Numbered from the stretch's first letter, positions 8,528 through 16,823 are shown. The stretch is 64,000 nt of DNA from Conexibacter woesei DSM 14684 (GCF_000025265.1 NC_013739.1:4760001-4824000), one strand, 5' to 3'. The notes: generated from the letters alone by a model not told the origin. Made by a program: numbers and translations.

Positions 8528-8553
8528 AAAAGCCCCGCCGGAGCGGGGCTTTT
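8528..8553 (-). terminator. Rho-independent terminator of rnpB
   Basis: Stem AAAAGCCCCG / CGGGGCTTTT with a 6-base loop, lying 6 bases beyond the rnpB 3' end; read on the minus strand the stem ends in a T run. The symmetric A/T ends mean it could also stop transcripts from the plus strand. Confidence 0.85.
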
Positions 8554-8558
8554 CCTTA

Positions 8559-8889
8559 GCGAGACGATAAGCCGGATTCTGTCGTGAGCAGCCATCCATC
8601 TGTGCGGCCGACCTGGACCTTGGCGGGCAGCCTGCAAGCGGTCCGGCTTGACCTTGCATCGGGTGGGGTTTGCCTGGACGCGCCGCGTCACCGCGACGCC
8701 GGTGCGCTCTTACCGCACCTTTTCACCCTTGCCGGCCCGCAGCCCACGTGAAGCTGCGGACGTAGGCGGTGTGTTTCTGTGGCACTTTCCCGCGGGTTTC
8801 CCCGGGTCGGCGTTACCGACCACCCTGCCCTGTGATGTCCGGACTTTCCTCGAAGGCTTCTACGGCACCTCCGCGACTGCTTGTCTCGC
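8559..8889 (-). ncRNA. rnpB: RNase P RNA
   Basis: The catalytic RNA of RNase P, which matures tRNA 5' ends. On the minus strand the 5' conserved block GAGGAAAGTCCGGAC...ACAGGGCA lies near 8840, and the 3' conserved block ACAGAATCCGGCTTATC lies at about 8567-8583. The P1 helix is formed by GCGAGAC at the 5' end (8889 downward) and GTCTCGC at the 3' end (8565-8559), which fixes the boundaries at about 331 nt. This suits a type A bacterial RNase P RNA. A terminator follows directly. End positions are accurate to a few bases. Confidence 0.93.
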
Positions 8890-8997
8890 ACCATCCAGAG
8901 TAGCCGCCACGTCGACCGAGAACCACCCCTGCAACGGCATCGCCGGCTGAGCCGCTCGCCGGGAGGGGTGGACGGCGCGCGGCGACGCGCGGGCCGC

Positions 8998-9309
8998 CTA
9001 CGACAGCGTCGTGGCGCAGCTGTCGCAGCGGGCGGCGATCGGCGGGGATGCGCCGCCGGCGTCGCCGTAGAGCGGCCGCAGCGTGCCCTCGCACAGAGGG
9101 CACGCCACGGCGGCCTGGGCGATGAGCCCCTCCCACGCCCCGACGATCATGTCGTCGAGCGTCGGCTCACCGCCCACGCCGTCGTGCACATGCTCCTCGC
9201 CGCCGACGGCGGCGTCCTGTTCGGGCGCTCGCGCCGGAGCAGGCGCTTCGACCTGGTCGAAGAGCGAGAGCGGGCGCTCGATGCGATCCGCCACGAGCGT
9301 TCCCATCAC
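8998..9309 (-). CDS. Small C-terminal zinc-ribbon protein, lexA operon
   Basis: A 103-residue protein that starts GTG ATG, with the GTGA overlapping the lexA stop, so it is translated with lexA. The N-terminal 60 residues are acidic and low-complexity. The C-terminal part carries CPLCEG...(about 25 residues)...CDSCATTL, two CxxC knuckles that should bind one zinc ion. I recognise no named family. The tight coupling suggests SOS control together with LexA. A role in DNA damage response is only an inference from position. Confidence 0.65.
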   Translation of the reverse strand: MMGTLVADRIERPLSLFDQVEAPAPARAPEQDAAVGGEEHVHDGVGGEPTLDDMIVGAWEGLIAQAAVACPLCEGTLRPLYGDAGGASPPIAARCDSCATTLS

Positions 9310-9920
9310 ATACTCCGCATGAGGCCGATGACCTTCCCGAGGATCTGCACCTCCTTGGTGCGGATCGGCTCCATCGCGGAGTTCTCCGGCTGCAGACGGA
9401 TGTGGTCCGTCTCCTGGAAGAAGCGCTTCACGGTGGCCTCCTCTCCGACCAAGGCGACGACGATCTCGCCGTCACGTGCCGTCTCCTGTCTGCGCACGAC
9501 CACGAGGTCGTCGGGCAGGATGCCGGCGTCCTTCATCGACTCGCCGCGCACGCGCAGGAGGTACTCGCCCTCCGCGCCGCCCGCAACGGCCGGCGTCTCG
9601 ATGTAGTCCTCGATCTCCTCCTCGGCGAGCACCGGCTGACCGGCCTGGACCTGGCCGACGAGCGGCAGGCCGGCGGGCTTGACGATGCTCTTGATCCCGT
9701 CGACCGCCTTGTCGAGCAGCTCGATCGCACGCGGCTTCGACGGATCCCGCCGCAGCAGCCCGACCTTCTCGAGGTTGGCCAGGTGCGCATGCACCGTCGA
9801 GGACGACGCGAGTCCGACCGCCTTGCCGATGTCACGCACCGTGGGCGGGTAGCCGTGCCGCGACGAGTACTGCTTGATGAACTCGAAGATCTCCTGCTGG
9901 CGCTTCGTGAGGTCCACCAT
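9306..9920 (-). CDS. lexA: LexA repressor, SOS response
   Basis: SOS repressor and self-cleaving protease, 204 residues. The N-terminal winged helix is LTKRQQEIFEFIKQYSSRHG...PTVRDIGKAVGLASSSTVHAHL. The cleavage site is the Ala-Gly of VQAGQP, and the S24-type catalytic pair is the Ser of GESM and the Lys of EATVKRF. RecA-stimulated cleavage relieves repression of DNA-repair genes. I chose ATG 9920 (MVDLTKRQQ), which matches the usual LexA start; GAGGAG lies about 11 bases upstream. A perfect CGAAC-N4-GTTCG site at 9955-9968 indicates autoregulation. A small zinc-ribbon gene overlaps its 3' end. Confidence 0.97.
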   Translation of the reverse strand: MVDLTKRQQEIFEFIKQYSSRHGYPPTVRDIGKAVGLASSSTVHAHLANLEKVGLLRRDPSKPRAIELLDKAVDGIKSIVKPAGLPLVGQVQAGQPVLAEEEIEDYIETPAVAGGAEGEYLLRVRGESMKDAGILPDDLVVVRRQETARDGEIVVALVGEEATVKRFFQETDHIRLQPENSAMEPIRTKEVQILGKVIGLMRSM

Positions 9921-9954
9921 CAGGCGACGCACTCCTCGTTTCCGTTGGCCGAGA

Positions 9955-9968
9955 CGAACATGTGTTCG
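9955..9968. promoter_or_regulatory. SOS box (LexA operator)
   Basis: CGAACATGTGTTCG, a dyad with CGAAC/GTTCG arms and four central bases, matches the Gram-positive/actinobacterial LexA consensus. It lies 35 bp upstream of the lexA start. Confidence 0.9.
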
Positions 9969-10071
9969 ACATACTAGCGACGGCTCGGACGGACTCCAAG
10001 AAGCAGACCGGAGCACGGACCGCGGCGAGGCGTCCTCAGACGATCCTCACGGCTATACTGCGCTCCCCCAC

Positions 10072-10156
<85 letters not shown>

Positions 10157-10172
10157 CTGTGAGCAGTATCAG

Positions 10173-10196
10173 AAGGCCCCGCCCCGGCGGGGCCTT
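10173..10196. terminator. Bidirectional terminator between tRNA-Leu and the 10302 gene
   Basis: An 11-bp stem AAGGCCCCGCC / GGCGGGGCCTT with a 2-base loop, 16 bp after the tRNA. Its symmetric ends make it usable for the tRNA (plus) and for the convergent minus-strand gene. Confidence 0.75.
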
Positions 10197-10301
10197 CGCC
10201 TTGTGGCGTCAGCGGTCGCCCGCAAGCGCGCCGCGCGCCCAAGCGCCGATCGCGCGGTGTTCCTCCAGCACGAGCCACCGACCAGCCCTGCTCAAGCCCC
10301 C

Positions 10302-10919
10302 TCACCCCCACATCCGCACGTGCCGTTCGCGTGCGCGCTCGCGTGCCTCGCGATGACGCCGGCGGGCCGCGTCGTACGCCGCGCGGTCGGCCTCCAGCCC
10401 CGCGGCGGACGCCGCGTGGCGCCGCTCGCGGTGGGCCTGCCGGATCGCCTCCAGCCGGCCGATGCCGCCGCGCTCGCGGCGCAGCCGCAGCCCCGCCACG
10501 ATCGAGCCCGCCCAGCCGACCCGGCGCCGGCGCGGCGCCGGCGCGGCGGGCAGCGGGGGCGGCGTGTAGATGAGCCGCCGGTCGAGCGCGCGGCTCCACG
10601 TCGTCGAGTCTCCGTTGCAGAGGACCGTGACGACGTCGTAGGCGCTCGCGCGGCGTCTGCTCGCGCGGCAGACGAACAGCAGCCAGTCGCCCGTCTGCAG
10701 ATAGCCGTCGGCGGTGTTCGACGAGCGGTACCAGGCAGGCGGCGTGCCGACGACGCGGCCCTCCTGCATCAGCAGGTCGCGCGCGATCGGCTCGACCGCG
10801 CGCCGTTGGGCGGTGTCGAGCCCGGCCCGCTCGGCGAAGCGCTCGATCGCATGGTCGGTGAAGCCGACGCGGCCGAGCACGTCGCGGTCGACCAGCTGCG
10901 CGCGGCGCCGTCCACTCAC
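10302..10919 (-). CDS. Hypothetical protein with a C-terminal basic helix
   Basis: A 205-residue protein starting at a GTG whose GTGA overlaps the stop of the upstream phosphotransferase gene. The first half contains RVGFTDHAIERFAERAGLD and later DGYLQTGDWLLFVCR...DVVTVLCNGDSTTWSRAL. The 'HAIERFAER' phrase followed by a beta-rich region recalls DUF4258/RNase-toxin-like folds, but I would not assign one. The last 60 residues are highly charged (Arg/Glu/Ala) and probably helical. Function unknown; translational coupling suggests a link to the phosphotransferase. Confidence 0.6.
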   Translation of the reverse strand: MSGRRRAQLVDRDVLGRVGFTDHAIERFAERAGLDTAQRRAVEPIARDLLMQEGRVVGTPPAWYRSSNTADGYLQTGDWLLFVCRASRRRASAYDVVTVLCNGDSTTWSRALDRRLIYTPPPLPAAPAPRRRRVGWAGSIVAGLRLRRERGGIGRLEAIRQAHRERRHAASAAGLEADRAAYDAARRRHREARERARERHVRMWG

Positions 10920-11692
10920 AGGCGCGCCAGCACCCCGTCGACCCCTGATGCGACCGTCTCCGGCGCCGCCGTCTCGACGCCGTGCAGGACCTCGTACCAC
11001 GGCCCGAGCCGGTGCCACAGCAGCGCACGGGCGCGCAGCTCGGCGTCGACGCCGTAGCGCTCGGCGAGCGCGGACGCGAACGCCGAGGTTGCACCGTGCA
11101 ACGTCCATGCAAGGTCGATCGCGGGATCGCCGACGTGCGCGTCGGACCAGTCGATCACGCCGCTCAGCCGCCCGTCCTGGACGAGCACGTGCTCCGGGCC
11201 GAGGTCGCCGTGGACGAGCGCCGCGGCCGGCAGCTGCGCGATCGCGTCGAGCAGCGCGTCGCCGTCGCCGCGCCGCGCGGCCGGCAGCAGCAGGAGCACC
11301 ACGGTGCGCATCCGCTCCAGCTCCGCCCGCCGTTCGGCGAGCGCGGCGGCCGGCCCGGGGGCGTCGTGCTCCACCGCCTCCGCCGCGTCGCTGGCGTGCA
11401 GCGCATGCAGGAACGCTCCCAGCTCGCGCCCGTGTGCGGCTGTCAGCTCCGGCGCCGGCTCGCCCGGAACGAGCGCGTGCCGCACGACGAGCGGCTGCTC
11501 GCCGACGACGAACGGGCGCGGCACCGCCAGCGGCAGCCGCGGCGCGAGCCAGCCCAGCAGGCGCACCTCGGCGCGCAGTCGCGGCGTGACCTCCGCGCGC
11601 CGCGGCGTGCGGTCGATCCAGCGCCCGTCGACGAGCGTCGCCTGGCTGTCCCATCCGTCGTCGAGCGGCGTGCCGGAGCGGTCGTCGGTCAT
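10916..11692 (-). CDS. Aminoglycoside phosphotransferase (APH)-family small-molecule kinase
   Basis: A 258-residue kinase-like protein of the APH/choline-kinase fold. The catalytic loop is VHGDLGPEHVLV and the metal-binding loop is GVIDWSDAHVGDPAIDLAW. The usual Asn of HGDxxxxN is a His here, a change I have seen described for related actinobacterial proteins, so activity is not excluded. The N-lobe (TPRRAEVTPRLRAEVRLLGWLAPRLPLAVPRP) fits the ATP-binding part. The ATG at 11692 was chosen; upstream in-frame starts add unconvincing sequence. The natural substrate cannot be told; many such proteins are not resistance enzymes. The following gene overlaps by 4 bp. Confidence 0.75.
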   Translation of the reverse strand: MTDDRSGTPLDDGWDSQATLVDGRWIDRTPRRAEVTPRLRAEVRLLGWLAPRLPLAVPRPFVVGEQPLVVRHALVPGEPAPELTAAHGRELGAFLHALHASDAAEAVEHDAPGPAAALAERRAELERMRTVVLLLLPAARRGDGDALLDAIAQLPAAALVHGDLGPEHVLVQDGRLSGVIDWSDAHVGDPAIDLAWTLHGATSAFASALAERYGVDAELRARALLWHRLGPWYEVLHGVETAAPETVASGVDGVLARL

Positions 11693-11782
11693 CGGCCCGG
11701 CATCGTAGAACGGCGCACGCATCTGCATCCGCACGCCCTGCGCGCAGGAGCGCCGCGGCGCACGTGGAATCAACCGCCTGCG

Positions 11783-12640
11783 ATGGACCCGCTCGTCTCA
11801 ACGGACTGGCTCGCCGCGCGGCTGGAGGAGCCGCGGCTGCGCGTCGTCGACTGCCGCTTCGCGCTCGGCGACCCGGCCGCCGGCCGGCGCGCGTACGCGG
11901 CCGGCCACATCCCGGGCGCCGCCTTCCTCGACCTCGACGCGGACCTCTCCGATCCGCCGGGAGCGCCCGGCCCCGCCGGCACGGGCCCACTCGGCGGCCG
12001 CCATCCGCTGCCCGCGCTCGAGCGCTTCGCCGCCGCCGCACGGCGCGCCGGGATCGGCAGCGGCACGACCGTCGTCGCCTACGACGACGCGATGAGCGGC
12101 GGCGCCGCCCGCCTCTGGTGGCTGCTGCGCCACTGCGGCTTCGACGACGTCGCCGTCCTCGACGGCGGGATCGCCGCCTGGAGCGGCGCGCTGCACGCCG
12201 GCGAGGAGCCGACGCCGCCACCCGGCGACTTCGCCCCGGATCCGGCCCACCTGCGCGACGACGTCGTCACCGCCGAGCAGCTCGTCCGCGACCGTGCGCT
12301 GCCTCCCGCCGAGCGCGGGTTCCTCGTGCTCGACGCACGGGCGCCGGAGCGCTTCCGCGGCGAGCAGGAGCCGGTCGACCCCGTCGCCGGGCACATCCCG
12401 GGCGCGCGCAGCGTGCCGCTCGCCGCCGCCTTCCCGCCGCCGGCCGAGGTGCTCGGCGAGCGCGACCGCACGCTCGTCGCCTCCTGCGGCTCGGGCGTGA
12501 CCGCGTGCGCGCTGCTGCTGGGCCTCGCCGCCGCCGGGCGCGAGGACGCGAAGCTGTACGCCGGCTCGTGGAGCGACTGGGTCGCGCGCGACCTGCCGAT
12601 CGAGACCGGCCCGGGCTCAACAGACGAGACAGCGGGGTAG
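11783..12640 (+). CDS. Thiosulfate/3-mercaptopyruvate sulfurtransferase (tandem rhodanese)
   Basis: A 285-residue two-domain rhodanese. The N-terminal domain (about 1-140: LVSTDWLAARL, VDCRF, GHIPGAAFLDLDADL) lacks a catalytic cysteine. The C-terminal domain (VLDARAPERFRGEQEPVD, GHIPGARSVPL) carries the active-site loop SCGSGVTAC. This is the standard arrangement of TST/MST enzymes, which move sulfane sulfur to cyanide, thiols or other acceptors in the cytoplasm. Loop residues after the Cys (GSGVTA) favour the 3-mercaptopyruvate type. It is divergent from the phosphotransferase gene and stops 8 bp before the HD-GYP gene, so the two are probably co-transcribed. Confidence 0.88.
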   Translation: MDPLVSTDWLAARLEEPRLRVVDCRFALGDPAAGRRAYAAGHIPGAAFLDLDADLSDPPGAPGPAGTGPLGGRHPLPALERFAAAARRAGIGSGTTVVAYDDAMSGGAARLWWLLRHCGFDDVAVLDGGIAAWSGALHAGEEPTPPPGDFAPDPAHLRDDVVTAEQLVRDRALPPAERGFLVLDARAPERFRGEQEPVDPVAGHIPGARSVPLAAAFPPPAEVLGERDRTLVASCGSGVTACALLLGLAAAGREDAKLYAGSWSDWVARDLPIETGPGSTDETAG

Positions 12641-12648
12641 GCTGACGG

Positions 12649-13398
12649 ATGATGACTGAAGAGCTGGAGCAGCTGCGCGAGGAGCTCGACCGCCTTCGTG
12701 GCGAGCTGGCGCTGCGCGAGCAGGAGGCCGAGGAGCGCGCGCAGGAGCTGCGCCGCTACGCCGAACGGCTGCGGCGCGCGTCCGAGCGCGAGCACCTGCG
12801 CGCGCTGGAGCTGCGGCGCTCCTACGAAGCGACCGTCCGCGCGCTCGCCGACGCGGTCGAGGCGCGTGACGCGTACACCGGCAAGCATGCCGAGCGCGTC
12901 GCGGCGTACGGGCTCGCGCTCGCCCGCGCCTGCGGGATGCGCGTCGACGAGCCGCACATCGAGTTCGGCTTCCTGCTGCACGACATCGGCAAGGTCGCGA
13001 TCTCCGACTCGATCCTGCACAAGCCCGGGATGCTGACCGTGCCCGAGCGCGACGCGATGCGCCAGCACCCCGTGATCGGCGACGAGATCGTCAGCGGGAT
13101 CGACTTCCTCAGCGAGGCCCGCCACGTCGTGCGCTCCCACCACGAGCGCTGGGACGGCACCGGCTACCCGGACCGGCTCGCGCGCGACGAGATCCCGCTC
13201 GCAGCCCGCGTCTTCGCCGTCGCCGACACGTTCGACGCGCTCACGAGCGACCGGCCCTACCGCGCCGCCGCGTCGTTCGCCTCGGCGCGCGCGGTGATCG
13301 CCGACGCCGCCGGCACGCAGTTCGACCCGGACGTCGCGGCGGCGTTCGCCGCGCTCGACGACGAGGCGCTCGACCAGATCCGCATCACGCTCGCCTGA
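12649..13398 (+). CDS. HD-GYP domain phosphohydrolase
   Basis: 249 residues. Residues 1-60 form a charged coiled coil (EELEQLREELDRLRGEL...). The rest is an HD-GYP domain: ALADAVEARDAYTGKHAERV, LLHDIGKVAI, HHERWDGTGYP and DTFDALTSDRPYR. These are the metal-binding and GYP residues of the cyclic-di-GMP phosphodiesterase type. There is no receiver or membrane segment, so it is cytoplasmic and probably regulated through the coiled coil. Activity on c-di-GMP is a family inference. A GGDEF cyclase is at 24902-25873. The gene follows the sulfurtransferase by 8 bp. Confidence 0.88.
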   Translation: MMTEELEQLREELDRLRGELALREQEAEERAQELRRYAERLRRASEREHLRALELRRSYEATVRALADAVEARDAYTGKHAERVAAYGLALARACGMRVDEPHIEFGFLLHDIGKVAISDSILHKPGMLTVPERDAMRQHPVIGDEIVSGIDFLSEARHVVRSHHERWDGTGYPDRLARDEIPLAARVFAVADTFDALTSDRPYRAAASFASARAVIADAAGTQFDPDVAAAFAALDDEALDQIRITLA

Positions 13399-13526
13399 GC
13401 GGACGCACGAGGAAGCAGCGCGGCGGCGCGGCGAGCAGCGCGGGCGGGCAGCAAGCAGCGCGCGGCCGAAGCGCGCGCTCGACGAGCGGCGCGCACGAAA
13501 CCAGGGCGGCGCGCGGCGGGGCGCGC

Positions 13527-13754
13527 TCAGCCCAAGCGGAGCATGAGCACGGTGTTGAGCGCGAAGACGATCGCGAACCCTATGGTCCAGCGATTCAGGT
13601 TGCGCTCGACCAGCGATCCGCCGCCGAACGGGCCCGAGCCCGTGCCGACGCCGAAGGCGCCGGAGAGACCCGTGTCTCTTCCGGAGTGCATGAGGATCAG
13701 CAGCACCAGCACGACGGCGATGAAGACCTGGAGGACGGCGAGAAGCGTGTACAT
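13527..13754 (-). CDS. secG: Protein-export membrane protein SecG
   Basis: A 75-residue SecG: helix 1 (TLLAVLQVFIAVVLVLLILMH), the conserved SGRDTGLSGAFGVGTGSGPFGGG cytoplasmic loop, then helix 2 (WTIGFAIVFALNTVLML). SecG stabilises the SecYEG translocase and aids SecA-driven export. Size and motif order match the family. It is followed on the same strand by nothing for 128 bp, and the ccm genes lie just upstream, 12 bp away, so it may be read from their promoter. Confidence 0.93.
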   Translation of the reverse strand: MYTLLAVLQVFIAVVLVLLILMHSGRDTGLSGAFGVGTGSGPFGGGSLVERNLNRWTIGFAIVFALNTVLMLRLG

Positions 13755-13766
13755 GCTCAGGCCATC

Positions 13767-14108
13767 CTACCCGACCGGCGCGTCCGAGCGCGGCGGAGCG
13801 GCGGCAGGAGCGTCGTGCGCGGCCGCGGACGCGGCCGGCTTGACCGCGTCGATCCGCCGCAGCAGCTGGATCGCCTCCGCGCGCAGGCCGCGGTCGAGCG
13901 CGCGGTAGTCCGGCTCGGACAGCTTGCCGGTGCGGAAGTCCATCTCCGCGTCGCGGATCTCGCGGTACTTCGCCTCCTTCGCCGCCTCCAGGTCGGCCAG
14001 CTCGGCGCTCTCGCGCCGCTCGACCTCCGCCACCCGCCCTCGCCGCAGCGGCCCGGCGACGAACACGACGACAGCGAGGAAGACGGCGAGGACGATCAGG
14101 AACTCCAT
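13767..14108 (-). CDS. CcmI-like (CycH N-terminal) cytochrome c biogenesis membrane protein
   Basis: A 113-residue protein with one N-terminal membrane helix (MEFLIVLAVFLAVVVFVAGPL) and a coiled cytoplasmic segment (LADLEAAKEAKYREIRDAEMDFRTGKLSEPDYRALDRGL). The 'YREIRDxExDxxxGKLSExDYxxL' pattern is that of the N-terminal part of CcmI, which presents apocytochrome c for heme attachment. The TPR half of full CcmI is absent, as often in short actinobacterial forms. Its start is 8 bp beyond the ccmF stop, supporting a place in the cytochrome c maturation operon. Confidence 0.7.
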   Translation of the reverse strand: MEFLIVLAVFLAVVVFVAGPLRRGRVAEVERRESAELADLEAAKEAKYREIRDAEMDFRTGKLSEPDYRALDRGLRAEAIQLLRRIDAVKPAASAAAHDAPAAAPPRSDAPVG

Positions 14109-14116
14109 CGTCGCGC

Positions 14117-16318
14117 CTACGCTCTCGCGAGGTCCTTGGCGAGCCGCGCGGCGTACGTGGCGGTGACGCGCCGTCGAGCCGTCGCGGGAGCCGGCCAGAG
14201 CGCGATCGCGCCGCCGCAGAAGGTGATGATCGCGCCGATCCAGATCCACGTCGCCATCGGCGAGACGATCATGCGGAAGTCGGCCGTCCACGGTCTCCTC
14301 ACCCACCGCTCGGCGAGCGCTGCGACCGCCTGGTCGCGCAGCGCGAACAGCTCGTTGACCGCACCCGTGTCGGGCGTTCTGGTGCCGTCGCCGACGACCG
14401 CTCTCATCGCCTCGGCGAATCTGCGGTTGCCCTGGTCGATGATCGGCTCCAGCGGGATCAGGTCCGGGTTGACGACCGTCCAGATGTCGCGCCCGAAGCC
14501 GGCCCGCAGGCCGACCTCGCTCTCTGCCTCGCCCTGGAAGAAGCGCCCGAGGATCCCCAGCGTCGGGTCCTGCGACGGGTAGAAGCCGCGCGACGTTCTC
14601 AGCGTCGCGACGTGCTTGCCGTCCTTGGAGACGTCGAGCGTCGAGCCGAAGACGATCTTCTCAGCGCCCGGGTCGGAGTACGCGCGCACGTATCTGACGT
14701 CGAAGCCGCCGATCGTCGCCGCCTGGCCCGGTCTCAGCGAGACATCCTTGGAGTGCTCGAACGACGACGAGATCGCGACGCCGAACAGCAGGATCGCGAA
14801 GCCGGCGTGGACGGTGTAGCCGCCGTAACGGCGGCGGTTGCGGCGCACGAGCGAGACGAGCGCGACCGGCGGCGACTCCGACGACATCGCCCGGCGCGCC
14901 CGCGTCCCGCGCCACAGCTCCTGACCGACGCCGGCGAGCACGATCGCGACGAGCGCGGCGAAGACGAGCGCCTTCGGCTCCTTCGTCGCACCGGAGACGA
15001 ACAGCAGCCCGACGAGCGTGACAGCGCCCGCTCCGAGCGGGATCGCGAGGTTGCGGCGGAGGTTCGCCGCGGTCGCGCGGCGCCACGAGATCAGCGGCCC
15101 GATCCCGATCAGCGCGACGAGCACGAACGCGATCGGCGTCGTGTAGCGGTCGAACCACGGCGGCCCGACCGACGCCTTCGTGCCCGTCACCGCCTCGGAG
15201 ATGAGCGGGAAGAACGTGCCCCAGAAGATCACGAAGCAGAGGCCGACGAGCAGGATGTTCTGGAGGATGAAGGCGGCCTCGCGCGACAGCAGCGAGTCGA
15301 TCGAGTGCTCGGAGCGCAGCGCCTCGCGCCGCCACAGCACGAGCCCGATCGAGCCGAGCACCATGATGCTGATGAGGATCAGGAACGGGACGCCGAGCGT
15401 CGAGGCGCCGAACGCGTGGATCGAGTCGAGGATCCCCGAGCGGACGAGGAACGTGCCCATGATCGCGAGCGTGCCGGTCGCGAGGATCAGCGAGGCGTTC
15501 CAGACCTTCAGCATGCCGCGCTTCTCTTGGATCATCACCGAGTGGATGAACGCGGTCCCGGTCAGCCACGGCATCAGCGACGCGTTCTCGACCGGGTCCC
15601 AAGCCCAGTAGCCACCCCAGCCCAGCTCGGTGTACGACCAGCGCGCGCCGAGCACGATGCCGATCCCGAGCGCGAGCCAGGCGCCGAGCGCGAACCGCCG
15701 CGTGCCCTGGATCCACTCGGCGTTGACCCGGTTGGTGACGAGCGCGCCGATCGCGAACGCGAACGGGATCGAGAAGAGCGTGTACCCCGAGTAGAGCATC
15801 GGGGGGTGGAACATCATCGCCGGGTGGCGCAGCAGCGGGTTGAGGCCCGTGCCCTCCTGCGGCACCAGTGCGAGCGTGTCGAACGGGTTCTCCTTGAACG
15901 CCGTCAGGAAGAGGAAGAACGTCGCGAAGCCGAACAGCACCGCCTGCGCGTACGGCGCGATCTCGCGCAGGCTGCGGCGCGTCATGTGGAGCACGAGGCT
16001 CGACCAGATCGACAGCAGCCAGACCCACAGCAGCAGCGACCCCTCCTGCGAGGACCAGACCGCGGTCGCCTTGTAGAACGTCGGCGTCGTCGTGCTCGAG
16101 TGCGACGCGACGAGCGCGTACGAGAAGTCCGAGCGCAGGAACGCCGCCTCGAGGATCCCGAAGGCGATCGTCAGGACGCCCGCGAGCGCGATGAACGCGC
16201 GCCGGCCGGAGTCGACCCAGGCGCGCTCGCGCTTGATCCCGCCGTAGAGCGAGGCCGCGATCCCGTAGAGCGCGACCGCGAAGGCGAGGAAGAGAAGTGC
16301 GCGACCGACCGTCGCCAT
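14117..16318 (-). CDS. ccmF: Cytochrome c heme lyase subunit CcmF
   Basis: A 733-residue polytopic protein of the heme-handling family. The WWD heme-binding segment reads ELGWGGYWAWDPVENASLMPW near residue 235, and family landmarks HPPMLYSGY and GTFLVRSGILDSIHAF are present. About a dozen helices precede a large C-terminal extracytoplasmic domain (about 540-690) and a last helix. CcmF joins heme from CcmE to CXXCH apocytochromes outside the membrane. In the C-terminal extracytoplasmic domain roughly 7 of 17 arginines are AGA, whereas I see none in the loops of the first half. Start ATG 16318; ccmE is 31 bp upstream on the same strand. Confidence 0.93.
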   Translation of the reverse strand: MATVGRALLFLAFAVALYGIAASLYGGIKRERAWVDSGRRAFIALAGVLTIAFGILEAAFLRSDFSYALVASHSSTTTPTFYKATAVWSSQEGSLLLWVWLLSIWSSLVLHMTRRSLREIAPYAQAVLFGFATFFLFLTAFKENPFDTLALVPQEGTGLNPLLRHPAMMFHPPMLYSGYTLFSIPFAFAIGALVTNRVNAEWIQGTRRFALGAWLALGIGIVLGARWSYTELGWGGYWAWDPVENASLMPWLTGTAFIHSVMIQEKRGMLKVWNASLILATGTLAIMGTFLVRSGILDSIHAFGASTLGVPFLILISIMVLGSIGLVLWRREALRSEHSIDSLLSREAAFILQNILLVGLCFVIFWGTFFPLISEAVTGTKASVGPPWFDRYTTPIAFVLVALIGIGPLISWRRATAANLRRNLAIPLGAGAVTLVGLLFVSGATKEPKALVFAALVAIVLAGVGQELWRGTRARRAMSSESPPVALVSLVRRNRRRYGGYTVHAGFAILLFGVAISSSFEHSKDVSLRPGQAATIGGFDVRYVRAYSDPGAEKIVFGSTLDVSKDGKHVATLRTSRGFYPSQDPTLGILGRFFQGEAESEVGLRAGFGRDIWTVVNPDLIPLEPIIDQGNRRFAEAMRAVVGDGTRTPDTGAVNELFALRDQAVAALAERWVRRPWTADFRMIVSPMATWIWIGAIITFCGGAIALWPAPATARRRVTATYAARLAKDLARA

Positions 16319-16349
16319 CAGCAGGGCTCCGTCGCCGGACCGATCGCCA

Positions 16350-16823
16350 TCAGGTCGTCGGGGCGGTTCTGAGGAGGTCCTCCGGGGCGCCCCTCGGCAG
16401 GTCCTCCGGCGCGACCTGGAACTTCGACGGGCACTTCGTGACCATCGAGTCCTTCTCGGCGATGAAGAGCGTGTCGTGGCTGCTCTTGAGGCCGTTTCTG
16501 TCGAGCTGCACCTTGATCATCACGCCGCGGCCCTCGCGGAACGGATCGGGCACGAGTCCCGTGTACCGCACTCTCGCGGAGACCTCTCTGTGCGGGTCGA
16601 GGATGCGGAACCACAGCACGCCGTCCTCGCGTCTGACCGAGTTCGGCGCGACCGTGCCGGCGAGCGTGTAGGTCTCGCCCGCTCTCGCGCTCTCGAGCAG
16701 CTGCCCGGCGGTCTTCTCGTCGCTGCCGGCGCTGAAGCTGGTGTAGATCAGCGCGCTGGCGAGCAGCATCGCGGCGGTCGCCGCGACGACGAGGCGGATT
16801 CGGCGTTTGCGACTCGGGTCCAT
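16350..16823 (-). CDS. ccmE: Cytochrome c maturation heme chaperone CcmE, cysteine type
   Basis: A 157-residue CcmE with an N-terminal anchor (RLVVAATAAMLLASALIYTSF) and the OB-fold (AGETYTLAGTVAPNSV...WFRILD...VRYTGLVPDPFREGRGVMIKVQLD). CcmE carries heme covalently to CcmF. Classical CcmE uses the His of HxxxY. Here the corresponding position reads TKCPSKF, so it belongs to the CxxxY-type branch known from archaea, Desulfovibrio and Gram-positive bacteria, but with Phe in place of the Tyr. The ATG at 16823 (MDPSRKRR) was chosen. It heads the minus-strand ccm run. Several arginines of the mature domain are AGA. Confidence 0.88.
   Translation of the reverse strand: MDPSRKRRIRLVVAATAAMLLASALIYTSFSAGSDEKTAGQLLESARAGETYTLAGTVAPNSVRREDGVLWFRILDPHREVSARVRYTGLVPDPFREGRGVMIKVQLDRNGLKSSHDTLFIAEKDSMVTKCPSKFQVAPEDLPRGAPEDLLRTAPTT

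Noticed and set aside
10916-11692. An antibiotic-resistance aminoglycoside phosphotransferase
   Set aside because: Only the general APH-fold motifs are present and the HGD loop Asn is replaced by His; nothing shows an aminoglycoside-binding region.
10302-12221. A very long minus-strand frame of 639 residues
   Set aside because: Only its last 205 residues look like protein. The rest is the arginine-rich antisense or shifted reading of the phosphotransferase and sulfurtransferase genes.
13399-13526. Small frames between the HD-GYP gene and secG
   Set aside because: Pure Arg/Ala low-complexity translation of a GC-rich spacer, without a ribosome binding site.
14612-16372. A 586-residue plus-strand frame opposite ccmF
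   Set aside because: Its translation is a run of Arg/Asp/Glu/Gln typical of antisense frames in GC-rich genes, and ccmF on the other strand has clear WWD motifs.
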